Source: Arabidopsis thaliana
Lineage: Eukaryota; Streptophyta; Magnoliopsida; Brassicales; Brassicaceae
Assembly (NCBI RefSeq): GCF_000001735.4
Contig: NC_003074.8
Location: 19,909,261-19,973,260 of the forward strand
Direction: 5' to 3'
DNA: 64,000 bases
The first letter of the stretch is position 1, and each line of letters begins with the position of its first letter. Both the position numbers and the translations under genes were made by a program. The notes beneath the pieces are model-generated. The model was not told the DNA's origin and ran no database searches. It was given only the letters and a program-made list of their open reading frames with translations. Shown here piece by piece: positions 15,189 through 25,926 of the stretch.

Positions 15189-15468
15189 ATTTATTTTTTA
15201 TTTTTTTCCTTCTTTAAAAGAAGACAGACACAAACATTGGAGTTGATTGATCTTACAACGAGTTTTTACCACCAAAAGAGCAAAGTTGTATCATGGATTC
15301 TCTTCTAAAATTGTAGCAAAGCACCGTTATAGTAATTTAGGAAAACATTGTATTATTTATTGAACAAGGGCCTCTATAAAACATACACATAATAAGCAAG
15401 AAAAAAATATGATAGATACAGTGTAGAGTGTGTTTGTGTACATAATAATATTTCTAAAAATCAGTAAA

Positions 15469-17388
15469 TCAACGGCAAAGCTGAACACATAAGCTATTAA
15501 TCCGTGAATCCGAGGGATTTGCCAAAATGTAAGATGCTGATTTCCCATTCCTCAAACAAGTCATGCTCAATTGGTTACCTAATTGAGTCGTCTGCAGAAA
15601 AAACAAGAAGAGATGCTTTGTGATTAGATACAATGGAAGGAGGTTTGATACTAGGCTAGAGAAACCGAGGAACGAAATAAAAGAGCTTAAGGTTTTTACC
15701 GTGCAAGAGGCTGGTTCTCGGTTACAGCTCCATTTAGATGTTGGAACACATGAAAGATAATGACACCACGAACAATGTTCGTTTCCATCGACATTGTTGA
15801 AGAGAGAGATCAATCCAACAATGAACCTGATAAGGAAAGAAGCTTGGTTTGGTTTTCTCACAAAGTTCATAACTTTTTTAGTGTCAATCAAAGAGACAAG
15901 ATCATCATTTACACAATCTGCAGGCTTTTATTAGTATAGTTAAAAACAAACAGACTGATTTATTGCTATTGACGTGACAGAGAAATGTAACACTTACCCA
16001 GCGACCAAGATGAGAAGAGAGATAGTCCATAATATGCCCTGATATATCTTGAACCTGTGGGGTTTAGCTCCAGGACCGTTTCTTTGGTTGATCCATCCGT
16101 AATGGGGACGGATTAAGAGCACAAATCCAAGAAGAAAACCTGTAGCAAACCCTCCGATATGAGCAAAGTTATCTACTCCAGGGAGCACACCGAGCCCCAA
16201 GTTCACCGCCACAATCAATACAAGAGTTACAATCGTCACAACCTAGAAAAAGCATTGGCAAAACAACATAAATTCTAAAGTTCAGATCTTTAGATCATAG
16301 ATAGAAAACAGGTCTTGAAGGTATAGTGAGTTACCTTGTTAGAATAGATTGTCCAGTTGATAAAGATCTCAGAGAGCATTCCTCCAAGTAAACCAAACAC
16401 GGCACCAGATGCTCCAACAGAGATGTTTGAACGGAGGAAAAGAGCTGACAATATGCTTCCTCCAAACCCTGATATCAAATAAAGCAATCCAATCCGAACT
16501 GCAAACAAAAATCAAAACAAAGGTTATATACTTACACACACACTTCACTAAAAAAGGATCTTCACAAGCTAACAAAGTGATCAAGAGAGGCAGAGAGAGT
16601 AGTTAACTCACTAAAACCAAATTCACGTTCCATACGTATACCGATGAATAAAAGAGTCAACATGTTCATCAGTAAATGAACAACTCCTCCATGTAACCAA
16701 TTGCAAGAAAGTAGACGCCATCCTTCATCTCCTTTAACCACTTTTTTAACATCTAATCCACCCATTGTTTGTAACCTGTTGCAAGTAAAATGTAACCAAA
16801 ATCAATCTCTAAATCTATACATCAAGACAGTTCAAGGAAGTGGAGAAAAACACACACTATCTCTTTACTCTACTCCTTCTACATCGTTAACCATCATTAA
16901 ACCAATCAGCTACTAAAGAAATTTCAGATTTTTCATTGAAATCCTAACAAAGTTCGGATTTTTCTGCTTCACTTGACTCAGTAAAGATCAGACCTTTATT
17001 TGAAACAAAGTAAAACTCTTACTTACGTGAGAGAGGAAGGACCCAGAAGAGGATTTTCTCTGGTGTTCTGAAACGAGAAACGACCCAAGAAATCAGCAAA
17101 ACAATCTCCAGATTTCTTAGGACAATTGTTGACATACATGGTGATCACGAAGACGGCAACGTTAGCAACAACGAAACAAGGAATGAGCCAAGGAAACCAA
17201 CTCCGAAACTCTTTAACTCCTCTACCTCGTTCTTCATAAGAACTTCGACTCTGAGTCAACGATCGTTGTTGCCCAGATACAGAAGAGGACGACTCTAAAT
17301 CCATTGGCTGTATATTGTTGTTGTTGCTCCTCTCTCTCTCTCGAGTTTTCCCCCAAATCGGAGCTGTTTCTGAATCTTTCTCACCCAT
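15469..17388 (-). CDS. RBL4: Rhomboid-like intramembrane serine protease
   Basis: Six exons (17388-17027, 16775-16612, 16498-16335, 16242-15998, 15826-15700, 15591-15469) give 394 residues. A basic, Ser-rich cytosolic N-terminus is followed by a first membrane helix ([20 protein letters not shown]), then [20 protein letters not shown] with the conserved HLLxN, then [16 protein letters not shown], which holds the catalytic Ser of Gx[18 protein letters not shown] holds the catalytic His. The plant-specific C-terminus is Cys-rich ([18 protein letters not shown]). Both catalytic residues are present, so the enzyme should be active, cleaving membrane proteins within the bilayer of the secretory pathway. 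The last exon ([20 protein letters not shown] onward) is less conserved in the family. The symbol RBL4 is by position (At3g53780). Confidence 0.94.
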
Positions 17389-19217
17389 TGAAGCAATTAA
17401 AAATCCGAGCTTTGAACAGAATTCGAGCTTTGAACAAAATTGGAGAGATTTGAGATGTGTGTAGGGAGAAATTAGGTTTCGTGTTTAGCTCTTTATGGGA
17501 GTTTTTAATCGGGTGTTGGACTTTGGGAGCTAAGTGCAAAGTTCAATCTATACAACAATAAGCAAATTTTGGTTGGAGTTTTTGAGTCTGAAAACAAGAA
17601 AAAAAGGAAAGAGTTAAATAAGTCAATGGTCTTTACCAAATATGCATCACACATGGTTCCTAAAAAACAATCATCAAAACAAAAAAAGGAAAAGTTATGT
17701 TATTTCGTGTCTCAAAATTGTTTACAAACTAATTTATAAACAAAAGTTTTAGTAAGAAAAATAAATAAATTTTGTGATCATAAGGATAATAGTTATTTAT
17801 TACCCTAAATAAAAGTGGCCCTAAAAAGAAAAAAGAGAACCGAGTCTTTTGCTTAATTTGCTTATCATCCGAATTAGGACTGACTTGTTAAGTAGTTCAA
17901 CCGCTCCGTCGTCCAGGGGTTTCTTTTTATTGTAATTGACTCGTCTACTTGTATCTTTAGTACGTAAGCATCGAGCTTTGACATCGACGCTTTTGGTCGT
18001 GCTTTCTATCGGTGACCTACTCTTTCTCTATATTGTTTATGTACCTACATACCATTTGGCATTTGGAATCCGAATTGTCTACTAAAAAATCCAACCTATC
18101 ATTATCAGTTTGATTTGAAACAGTTAAAACATAAATAGTTAATGAAAGTGACGAAGTTGAAGCTTTCTTAAGAATGATTATTGTTTTATGGTTTTCGCTA
18201 GATATGAGAATTAACTACCAATAATATATATAACCTTAGATTGCTTTGGCAACTTTAAATTTGTTGACCATATATTGTCGTTAACTTGGGAGCTACGTTA
18301 GCGAAAAAGATTAAATCCAAAGTTTTACTTAAAATTAAGTATCATTCAACATTAATTTTAAACATTATCAATTTAATTTATTGTTCTGCAATCACATTTT
18401 CCATTCAAATTCATTTGACTTGATTTCTATTATATATACACCTTATTCAACACGTTTCTTTAACTGATTGCCAGTTACATCCTAAAATGCTTCCGAATGG
18501 AACAAAATATGTACTCCATTTTGCCACGTTATTTATCCAAAAAGTACTCGCAAAGAAATTCCTCCACAACAAGAAAATATTAGTGAATGAGAAGAGATTT
18601 ATCCATGAATAATGTAGAGTCGTCCACGTGTTAAAAGAAGGATCGATGTTGAGAAGTCATGGGAACGAAGAACTGGTCCAAACTGTTCGGAGGAGGGTTT
18701 TAGGTCTAAAAGCTAAAAAAAACGTTGGTTAGTTTTAGCCCCCAAAAAAAAACATGTCTTTAGAGAAAAATATAATTCAGAAAACGTTTTAAATTTACTG
18801 ATAATTTCAGACTACTCAGATGTTGACATGTGTTGTTAAAATTGAGTTCAAATTTTCTTAAAACATTGGAGTTTTTTTGTAAAGAATTTTTGTGGTTTCA
18901 TGGGGTTTTTGTTCAGACACAAACCCAACTTTAAAGGCGGATGTTTTTATACGGCTCATATCTTTCTATATATTTTACTTCCACACAAACAAATTCCAAC
19001 ATAAATCTCACTTTTCTTTCTCGCACAAAATCAAAATCGTTTCAGATAATCAAAAGGTTTGTGAATTTGTATGAGATTTGTGACGAATGTTTGTTTTTCC
19101 AATTATCCTCATCATTTTTGTGTCTCATATATCGGATATATGAATGTTTGATAAACCGAGATTGCGCAGGCTCAGGCTTAACGTAAGCAATTTGCAGTTG
19201 TGTGTGTTGCAAGGAAC
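17389..19217. other. Intergenic between divergent RBL4 and TRFL4
   Basis: About 1.8 kb of AT-rich DNA with the RBL4 leader at the left and the TRFL4 promoter and 5' UTR at the right. A CACGTG occurs near 18627. No coding sequence or transposon end was recognised. Confidence 0.5.
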
Positions 19218-21007
19218 ATGGTGGACTGTGGTGTCGATATTTACCAACTTCCTGTTGTTCCTAGGGCATGTAGATCACCCAGAGTACGCATATACATTCG
19301 AACATGATTTATTTTGCCATAAGTTACATACATTTTGGCTCACTCGATTGCATCTTTTATTTTTTATCCAGGGACGCAGGCTAAAAATTATGAGAAAACA
19401 AAGATCGGAGTTCGAGGTTTTAGCCCAAGTGGCTGGAAGATTCTCAGGTGAGCGTAAAAACCGAATTGTTATCGGCTCGTTGGCTCACGAAACAAAGGAG
19501 ACGAAGGACGATAATGTCGTCGTCAATAACTTCTTGGAGACAATGGAAGTTGAGGTTAAGCCGCAACCTGGTCTGGAGAACCTTTCTCAGGTGTTATTGT
19601 CTAAGGACTGGTTAGCTCTTGGCCCTTCCATGCCTAACTCGCCAATCACACAAGAAGAAAACTTTGATTCACGTTCCAAGATCGGTAAGATCAAGTCATC
19701 ATATCACTCGCGAACTTTACTTATATATAAGGAAAGCTTTTTTACAGAGAAATGAAGAATATTATTGACCTTCTTTTTTTTTTTTTTTGTATTTCCTTGG
19801 ATTTATGTAGATAGTAAAAGAAAGGTGAGTCACTTAAAAGAGCGAGGTTCGTGTATTAGCCAAGAATCGCAGAATATGTATCCTTTGAAGAAACGAAAGC
19901 TGTTTTACCAAAATCATTCATCTGAATCACATGATACTCCATGTACCGGTATGTATATCTATTTGAGATCAAATCTATATGAAAAATTGTTATTTATATA
20001 ACATTCTCTTGTTGCATTTTCAGTGAAATTCGGTATTAAGTCGTTGAATATCTCGGAGCTATTGGTAGACGTTCCCGAATCAGCCACGGTTGGCTCACTG
20101 AAACTAGCGGTATTGGAGGCGGTAACGCAGATTCTCAAGGGTGGATTAAACATTGGAGTGCTCTTTCAAGGTAAAACCATCGTTGATGACTCCAAAACGC
20201 TTCTTCAGATTGGGATCCCATACGATGATGACGATGACGAAAACCTCGGTTCTTTGGGATTCATGCTAGAACCGCAAAAATCAGAAACAACAACAATAAC
20301 AACGTTAACCACTGTTTCCCCGAGAACACGACTTAGGTACACAATCAAAACCATAAATCCTTATTTTTGTATAAACTCATTTCTAAAAAATTATGTTATT
20401 AGTAATTTCGTATTCTTTTTAAACTGCCGGTCATAAATAGACAAAATCAGGTCCTAGGGTCCGTGGATAGCACTGAGGCAGTAGCAGCTAAATCCGTGGT
20501 TCCAGTACGTATGAAACCGGCCTGGCAGCCAGAGATGGTTCAACGGAGAATAAGACGGCCATTCACTGTCTCAGAAGTAGAAGCTTTGGTTCAGGCCGTA
20601 GAGAGGCTCGGCACCGGAAGGTAATTAATTTTCAAGCTCTTGAGATCTCTCATTTACTTCTTTTTGTAATAATCTGGTTTGTTAAAATACTGAGTTGTGT
20701 CTTATATATACATTGTTTCTATTTAGGTGGCGCGACGTGAAGTCTCATGCATTTAACCATGTAAATCATCGTACCTACGTTGACCTCAAGGTACCTTTTA
20801 GTAGTAAATGCCATGTATGAAATCAGAATTTTTACTGAGAATAAAAAAATAAAATTATATGTGTATAACCAAAAACAGGATAAATGGAAAACGTTGGTTC
20901 ACACGGCAAAGATATCAGCAAGGCAAAGGAGAGGCGAACCTGTGCCTCAAGACCTTCTTGATAGGGTTTTAGCTGCTCATGCTTTCTGGTCTGACCGGAC
21001 CGGATGA
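19218..21007 (+). CDS. TRFL4: Telomere-repeat-binding-factor-like Myb protein
   Basis: Seven exons (19218-19283, 19372-19684, 19811-19948, 20024-20336, 20441-20620, 20727-20790, 20879-21007) give 400 residues. The central ubiquitin-like fold spans about residues 175-265 (VKFGIKSLNISELLVDVPES to GKTIVDDSKTLLQIGIPYDD). The C-terminal telobox Myb runs RRIRRPFTVSEVEALVQAVE, GTGRWRDVKSHAFNHVNHRT, VDLKDKWKTLVHTAKIS; VDLKDKW is the telobox signature that reads TTTAGGG. A basic segment, PLKKRKL, may be a nuclear localisation signal. The layout matches plant TRFL/TRP proteins, which bind double-stranded telomeric repeats. At 400 residues it is shorter than TRP1-type members (about 550-640), mainly in the N-terminal half. 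The start at 19218 gives the family-like MVDCGVDIYQLPVVPRA. At3g53790 by position. Confidence 0.92.
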
Positions 21008-21681
21008 AATTTAGATTTCGATTTAGAGTTATTTAAGTTTAGGATTTTGTTTACATAACACATAAGATTGCCCTTTTCAGTACTTAAAGCAGGTAGATAA
21101 TCTAGGATATATAATTACTCCACCAAAAGTGGTGGGAACATTTTAACCTGTGAAGGTTTAGGTTCTAAGTTACACTAGATGATTAAACGCGTGTAATGAT
21201 TCAACACTTGATAACATCTATAATCAATGCTTTTGAGTTCTGCGTCTATTGAATTATTTCAAAATTGGGATTCAATTAGCGGGTTTATTACCATTTAAAC
21301 CAAGATCTATTTTCTTAAAGACTTTGGTTCCCTTGGTACAAAACTGCTGATAAAAAACACCAAAACAATAATTCCTCTGATTAATCTATATTTGGGCCAT
21401 AGTCTATTCAAATCTGTATTTGGGCCATATCTTATTAAATGGGTTTAGTATATGCCGTCGATTTAATCTAGCGTGGTCCCACACTCGTTCTCCTTAACGG
21501 CTTAACCGATAAACTGGCTAGTGCAACTTGGCCACGTGTTTTTTGGTCTATCCATACTTTACGGGGCACACAAAAATATCTCCTCTGTTCCTGTAATAAA
21601 AAACAAACTAACATTCTCATTCCTCTCTCGATCTTACTCAATTTTGCGTTTCTGCTTTTCATTTTCTCTCAAGAAGCGTAA
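21008..21681. other. Intergenic TRFL4 3' side and Fes1B promoter
   Basis: No gene is seen. Near 21390-21430 there are two GGGCCATA motifs (TTTGGGCCATAGTCTATTCAA and TTTGGGCCATATCTTATTAAA) spaced 35 bp apart, Site II-like TGGGCC, about 250 bp upstream of the Fes1B ATG. Confidence 0.55.
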
Positions 21682-23459
21682 ATGGCGAACAATGGACCTA
21701 ACTGGGACGGATTACTCAAATGGAGCCTCTCACATTCCGATGGAGCTTCCTCTTCTAGCCGTATAAGGTCCTTTGATATTTTCTCTGGAATTCAATTGAA
21801 ATCTCTTTACCCTTTTTCTTTACCGGATGTTACATTATACCCTAGTCATTCTTGTATCAAGCTTGTTGTTATCTTTGACCAACCTATTCGTCTCTTGCTA
21901 GTTGCTAATAATAGGTTCTTATTTTATTGGAATATATTCTTAATTCTGAGAGACAATAAACCATTTGGACGATGAATCTTGAAGTTATGATAAAACTGTT
22001 TGTTGAGTTATGATATTACTATTCGTCTTTTGAGTTATGATATTACTGTTTGTTGAGTTGTGATTTTGGAGTATTTGATTGTGTTCTGGTTAGTGAGGAA
22101 GATCGACAATGGTTTGTGGAAGCTATGCAAGCACATACAATCGATTCAATCTCTCGTATGAAAGTAATATCTCAAATCATGAAGATGCCTGAACAAGTCT
22201 TGGAGGCTCAAGGAGTTACACCTGATGATCTTGAAGGTTCTTTACTTCGTTCCAATGGCGATTATTCGGTTATGCAAAAGAACCATACTGATCGATTTCA
22301 TAAACTTATATCTACTTTTGTTTTGACAGGAATGTTGGCTGAGCTGCAGGAACACGTCGAGTCGATAGATTTGGCCAATGGTTTGATCTTACATAACTAG
22401 TCTTTGTTTTTCGAGGTTCTTTTTTTTAATATATTATTTGGATCTTTAAATGTTTTAGATCTTCACTCCATTGGAGGTTTGGTTCCTCTCCTTAGCTATC
22501 TCAAGAACTCTAATGCGAAAATTCGAGCAAAGTCTGCCGATGTTTTGACTACGGTTGTCCAAAACAATCCAAGAAGCCAGCAACTTGTTATGGAAGCAAA
22601 TGGGTTCGAACCATTATTAACTAACTTTATTGCTGATCCTGACATTAGAGTCCGGACCAAGGCACTCGGGGCTATATCTTGTAAGAGTTACTATTTCTAG
22701 CAAAGTTTGCTTTGAGAACCCAAAAGTTTGACAGTTTTTTTCTTGCTTTCGACATTGCAGCTCTTATCCGTAACAACCAACCCGGGATTACAGCATTCCG
22801 TCTGGCAAATGGTTATGCTGGCCTGCGAGACGCTTTGGTCTCTGATACCGTTAGATTCCAAAGGTAAATAGGGTCTCAAGAATATGTATTAGGTAGATGA
22901 ATTGATCCGGGTTTTGGTTCTGTTTCGGTTCAGGTTTTCAGTGTAGTAACCAATATACTCTTTCTGTTTCAGAAAAGCGTTGAACTTGCTTCACTATCTT
23001 CTCCAAGAAAGCAACTCAGACTGTAAAATCGTTAGAGATCTTGGATTCCCTCGCATAATGATCCACCTAGCATCCAACCAAGATTTTGAAGTTCGGGAAT
23101 TCGCTCTTCGTGGTCTCCTAGAGCTTGCCCGTGAAGAATCTGTGAGAAACCTTGATAGAGGGGATGTGAATCTAAGACAGCTTCTTGAGGAGAGAACAAG
23201 ACGAATAATTGTGATGTCGGACGAAGATCTTTGTGCAGCTAGAGAAGAAAGACAGCTAGTGGATAGTCTTTGGACCGTGTGTTATGATGAACCGTCCCTT
23301 CTAAGAGAAAGAGGTCTGGTCTACCTCCCTTCTGACGACGAGCTGGCTCCTGATGTGGTTAGGGACCGCTTTGAACCTCCTCTAAGGGCTTGGGCTGCAA
23401 GACGACATGATGAAACGAGTGAATCCCCGGTTCCACTTCTTCTTGGTCCTGCACCGTGA
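21682..23459 (+). CDS. Fes1B: Fes1-type HSP70 nucleotide exchange factor (armadillo repeat)
   Basis: Six exons (21682-21767, 22094-22236, 22330-22380, 22459-22680, 22761-22863, 22973-23459) encode 363 residues. The start MANNGPNWDGLLKWSLSHSD is the Fes1/HspBP1 N-terminal domain. Armadillo-like helical repeats follow (DLHSIGGLVPLLSYLKNSNA, VQNNPRSQQLVMEANGFEPL, ANGYAGLRDALVSDTVRFQR, EFALRGLLELAREES). The C-terminal block RQLVDSLWTVCYDEPSLLRE is typical of plant Fes1 proteins. In this family the armadillo domain clamps the HSP70 nucleotide-binding lobe, releases ADP and protects cytosolic HSP70 during heat stress. It lacks the clear C-terminal extension of Fes1A. A small exon 3 (51 nt) is supported by GT-AG sites and by homology at LAELQEHVESIDLANDLHSI. 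Symbol by position (At3g53800). Confidence 0.93.
21981..22067 (+). repeat. Short tandem repeat in Fes1B intron 1
   Basis: About 3.5 units of a 23-27 bp motif, GAGTTATGATATTACTGTTTG, begin at 21981, 22005, 22032 and 22055, just ahead of the acceptor at 22093. Simple slippage or unequal exchange explains it. Confidence 0.8.
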
Positions 23460-23892
23460 TCTCGTTCAACCAAATTATTAGATTTTGCAGTTATCAACAA
23501 ATCAGCTTTGCTTTAGAATTTCTCTAGCTCTTGTTTATGTATATCTGAGCGACAACAAGACGCTATTAAAGAGATTATCTGTGTTCTGTTTCTGTAATAC
23601 AAATCTACACTCATGGACTTCAAGTTCTACAACTTCTCCGTTCACTTTGCCAATATCATAGTGTACCGTTATTATGTTTAAGTCATGAATAATACTTGCG
23701 AGACTGTTCTTGATACTGAATCCACTATCGCAATCATAATCTTCATACTCTATAAATTCTTATAAGATATCACAAAAAACTCAATTATATATTCCATACA
23801 AAGGCAAAAATGTATGTACATGATCCGTATTAGTAAACCTTTTTTAAAAAAACTATAAACATAAAACATTGCTAGAGTTGGAACATCAAACA
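23460..23892. other. Convergent 3' regions of Fes1B and LecRK
   Basis: Only probable 3' UTR sequence of both genes; no further gene is seen. Confidence 0.5.
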
Positions 23893-25926
23893 TCACCTCC
23901 CACCGGAGAGTAGAGAGTCAGCAATGGAAGATCCGCCGGTAAACCCTTTAAACACAGTGGAAAAATCAGTCATTGCAATACCGCTAAAACCGTCCCGGCC
24001 TCCCAGATTCATCACGCTCCCCGCCGACAAATCCAAGGGCGTTAATTCAGGCAGTGCCATGTCTCCTCTTAGATATTGTAAGACCTGCCTCATACTTGGT
24101 CTAGCCCGAGGGTCTGAATGCGAACACAACAGACCGAGTTTCAATACCATTTCAACCTCTTCAAGATCATAACCTGAAGAACCGAGCTTCGGATCTTTCG
24201 CTTCCATTATGTTACCTCTGAGCCACAAACTGAAAACCCATTCCACAAGCAAGAACGTATCATCGCTTGCACTATGGAACTCGATGGGTCGTCTACCGGA
24301 AACAACTTCTAAAAGAAACGCACCAAACGCATAGACATCAGTCGTGGTAGTGGCACGTCCAGTCCGGGAATGTTCAGGTGCTAAGTAACCCAATGTTCCA
24401 ACAACGTGAGTGGTCTGAGGATCCGAGCCGTGATCATACAACCGAGCCAACCCAAAATCACCGAGTCTACCATTGAAATCAGCATCTAACAGAACATTGC
24501 TAGCTTTCACGTCACGGTGAATCACAACTTGTTCCCATTCCTCATGAAGATAGAACAATCCTGAAGCAACTCCTTTGATAATCGTAGATCTTTGTTTCCA
24601 ATCTAAGGTAGTCTCCGGATTGTTGTAAAGATACTTATCTAAGCTCCCATTAGGCATGTAATCGTAAACCAAAAGAAGCTCTCCTCTCCGGCGACAGTAA
24701 CCCAAGAGAGGAACTAAATTCCGGTGACTCATCCTACCAATACTCACAATCTCCGCCACAAACTCTTTCATACCTTGTTTTGAATCATGTGAGACTCTCT
24801 TCACAGCGACTTCAAGCTTCGTCGTTGGTAAAATGCCTCTGTAAACTCTCCCAAATCCACCGGAGCCGAGAAGATCCTTCTCCTTAAAACCTTTGGTCGC
24901 GTGATAGAGCTCCTTGAATCTGAATCGATTCTTCCCAAACTCTGTTTCCCAATCATCAAGCTCTTCCTCGTACTTCTTCTTCCTCCTCACGATGTAGAAA
25001 GCGAGGAAGATGATAGAGAAGATCAGAGATAGTGAAATCAAAGGCATACCGATTTTGTAGAATTCAGAGATTCTTCTAGGCTCAAATCGAGGAAGCTTCG
25101 GGAGTTTCGATAACGAGAGCATCGGAGCTTCTCCGTTTAACCGGAAACTCCATCCGACTAAGAAATGCTCCGAGAGAACTGAACCAGTCGCAGATGAGAA
25201 ACCTACATACATATCTTCTAGAAGAATCGAAGAAAGATCTCTCACATACGAAACTAGAGGTTTTCTAGGTTTATCAGAATCAAACGGAGCCACGGTGACA
25301 TCAATTCGATGACTACGATTATCGTAATCGATCCAAACTTGGATCCGTTTGCGACTAATCAAACTCAGATTCTGAAACTTATCGTGATCATCCCTATATC
25401 CCGCCGTCGAGTAATTCGCCGATCGTAAACCGTTGAGATCGATTCCGACGTGATTATCGTTTGGATCTCCAAACTCGCTACTCTGGATTGTATCGAATTC
25501 GACGGCAAAGATGTGATTCGTGTCGTTACCATTGTTAGAGATGTTGAAGAGACCGATGTATTGACTAGGAAGTGCAAAAGGAAGACCTAGCGTTGGAGCT
25601 ACAACGAAGGCGATTCCATGGCCGCTTAGTGTTGGGATCTGAGAATGTATCGCGAAGACGAAGGTTGTGGAGAAGGATGATACGTTGCCGTTTTGGGAAT
25701 CTTTGAACCGGATTCGTTCAGTACAGAAGGCGTGACCGGTTTTTTGTACCGATGTGTTGGTAAGCTTCAAGAGACCATTGGGTGTTACTGTTGCGAGACC
25801 TTGGAGTGAGATATCTGTTAATGGAGGATGGAAACCATTGTAGGTGAAGTTGAGATTTTGAGAGGAAGAAATCATAATTTGACAGAGTAGGAAGAAGAAG
25901 AAGATGAGCTTGAGCTTGACGAACAT
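23893..25926 (-). CDS. LECRK42: L-type lectin receptor kinase, clade IV
   Basis: A single-exon 677-residue receptor kinase. A signal peptide (about 1-22) precedes a legume-lectin domain (about 24-270: NFTYNGFHPPLTDISLQGLA, GHGIAFVVAP, HIFAVEFDTIQSSEFGDPND, NHVGIDLN), with the carbohydrate/metal-site pattern VEFDT...DNHVGID largely kept. One membrane helix follows (GMPLISLSLIFSIIFLAFYI) and a stop-transfer RRKKKY. The kinase has LGSGGFGRVYRG, AVKRVSHDSK, IHRDVKASNVLLD, DFGLARLYDHG and GTLGYLAPEHSRTG, so all catalytic motifs are present; it is an RD kinase. The family acts at the plasma membrane in immunity and pollen development; At3g53810 (LecRK-IV.2) is the one I recall as needed for pollen development. 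The lack of introns is normal for the family. Confidence 0.94.
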   Translation of the reverse strand: MFVKLKLIFFFFLLCQIMISSSQNLNFTYNGFHPPLTDISLQGLATVTPNGLLKLTNTSVQKTGHAFCTERIRFKDSQNGNVSSFSTTFVFAIHSQIPTLSGHGIAFVVAPTLGLPFALPSQYIGLFNISNNGNDTNHIFAVEFDTIQSSEFGDPNDNHVGIDLNGLRSANYSTAGYRDDHDKFQNLSLISRKRIQVWIDYDNRSHRIDVTVAPFDSDKPRKPLVSYVRDLSSILLEDMYVGFSSATGSVLSEHFLVGWSFRLNGEAPMLSLSKLPKLPRFEPRRISEFYKIGMPLISLSLIFSIIFLAFYIVRRKKKYEEELDDWETEFGKNRFRFKELYHATKGFKEKDLLGSGGFGRVYRGILPTTKLEVAVKRVSHDSKQGMKEFVAEIVSIGRMSHRNLVPLLGYCRRRGELLLVYDYMPNGSLDKYLYNNPETTLDWKQRSTIIKGVASGLFYLHEEWEQVVIHRDVKASNVLLDADFNGRLGDFGLARLYDHGSDPQTTHVVGTLGYLAPEHSRTGRATTTTDVYAFGAFLLEVVSGRRPIEFHSASDDTFLLVEWVFSLWLRGNIMEAKDPKLGSSGYDLEEVEMVLKLGLLCSHSDPRARPSMRQVLQYLRGDMALPELTPLDLSAGSVMNLGGRDGFSGIAMTDFSTVFKGFTGGSSIADSLLSGGR

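Noticed and set aside
19372-20336. TRFL4 shortened by sequencing or frameshift error
   Set aside because: All seven exons join in frame with good splice sites, and both ubiquitin-like and Myb domains are intact; the short N-terminal half seems genuine.
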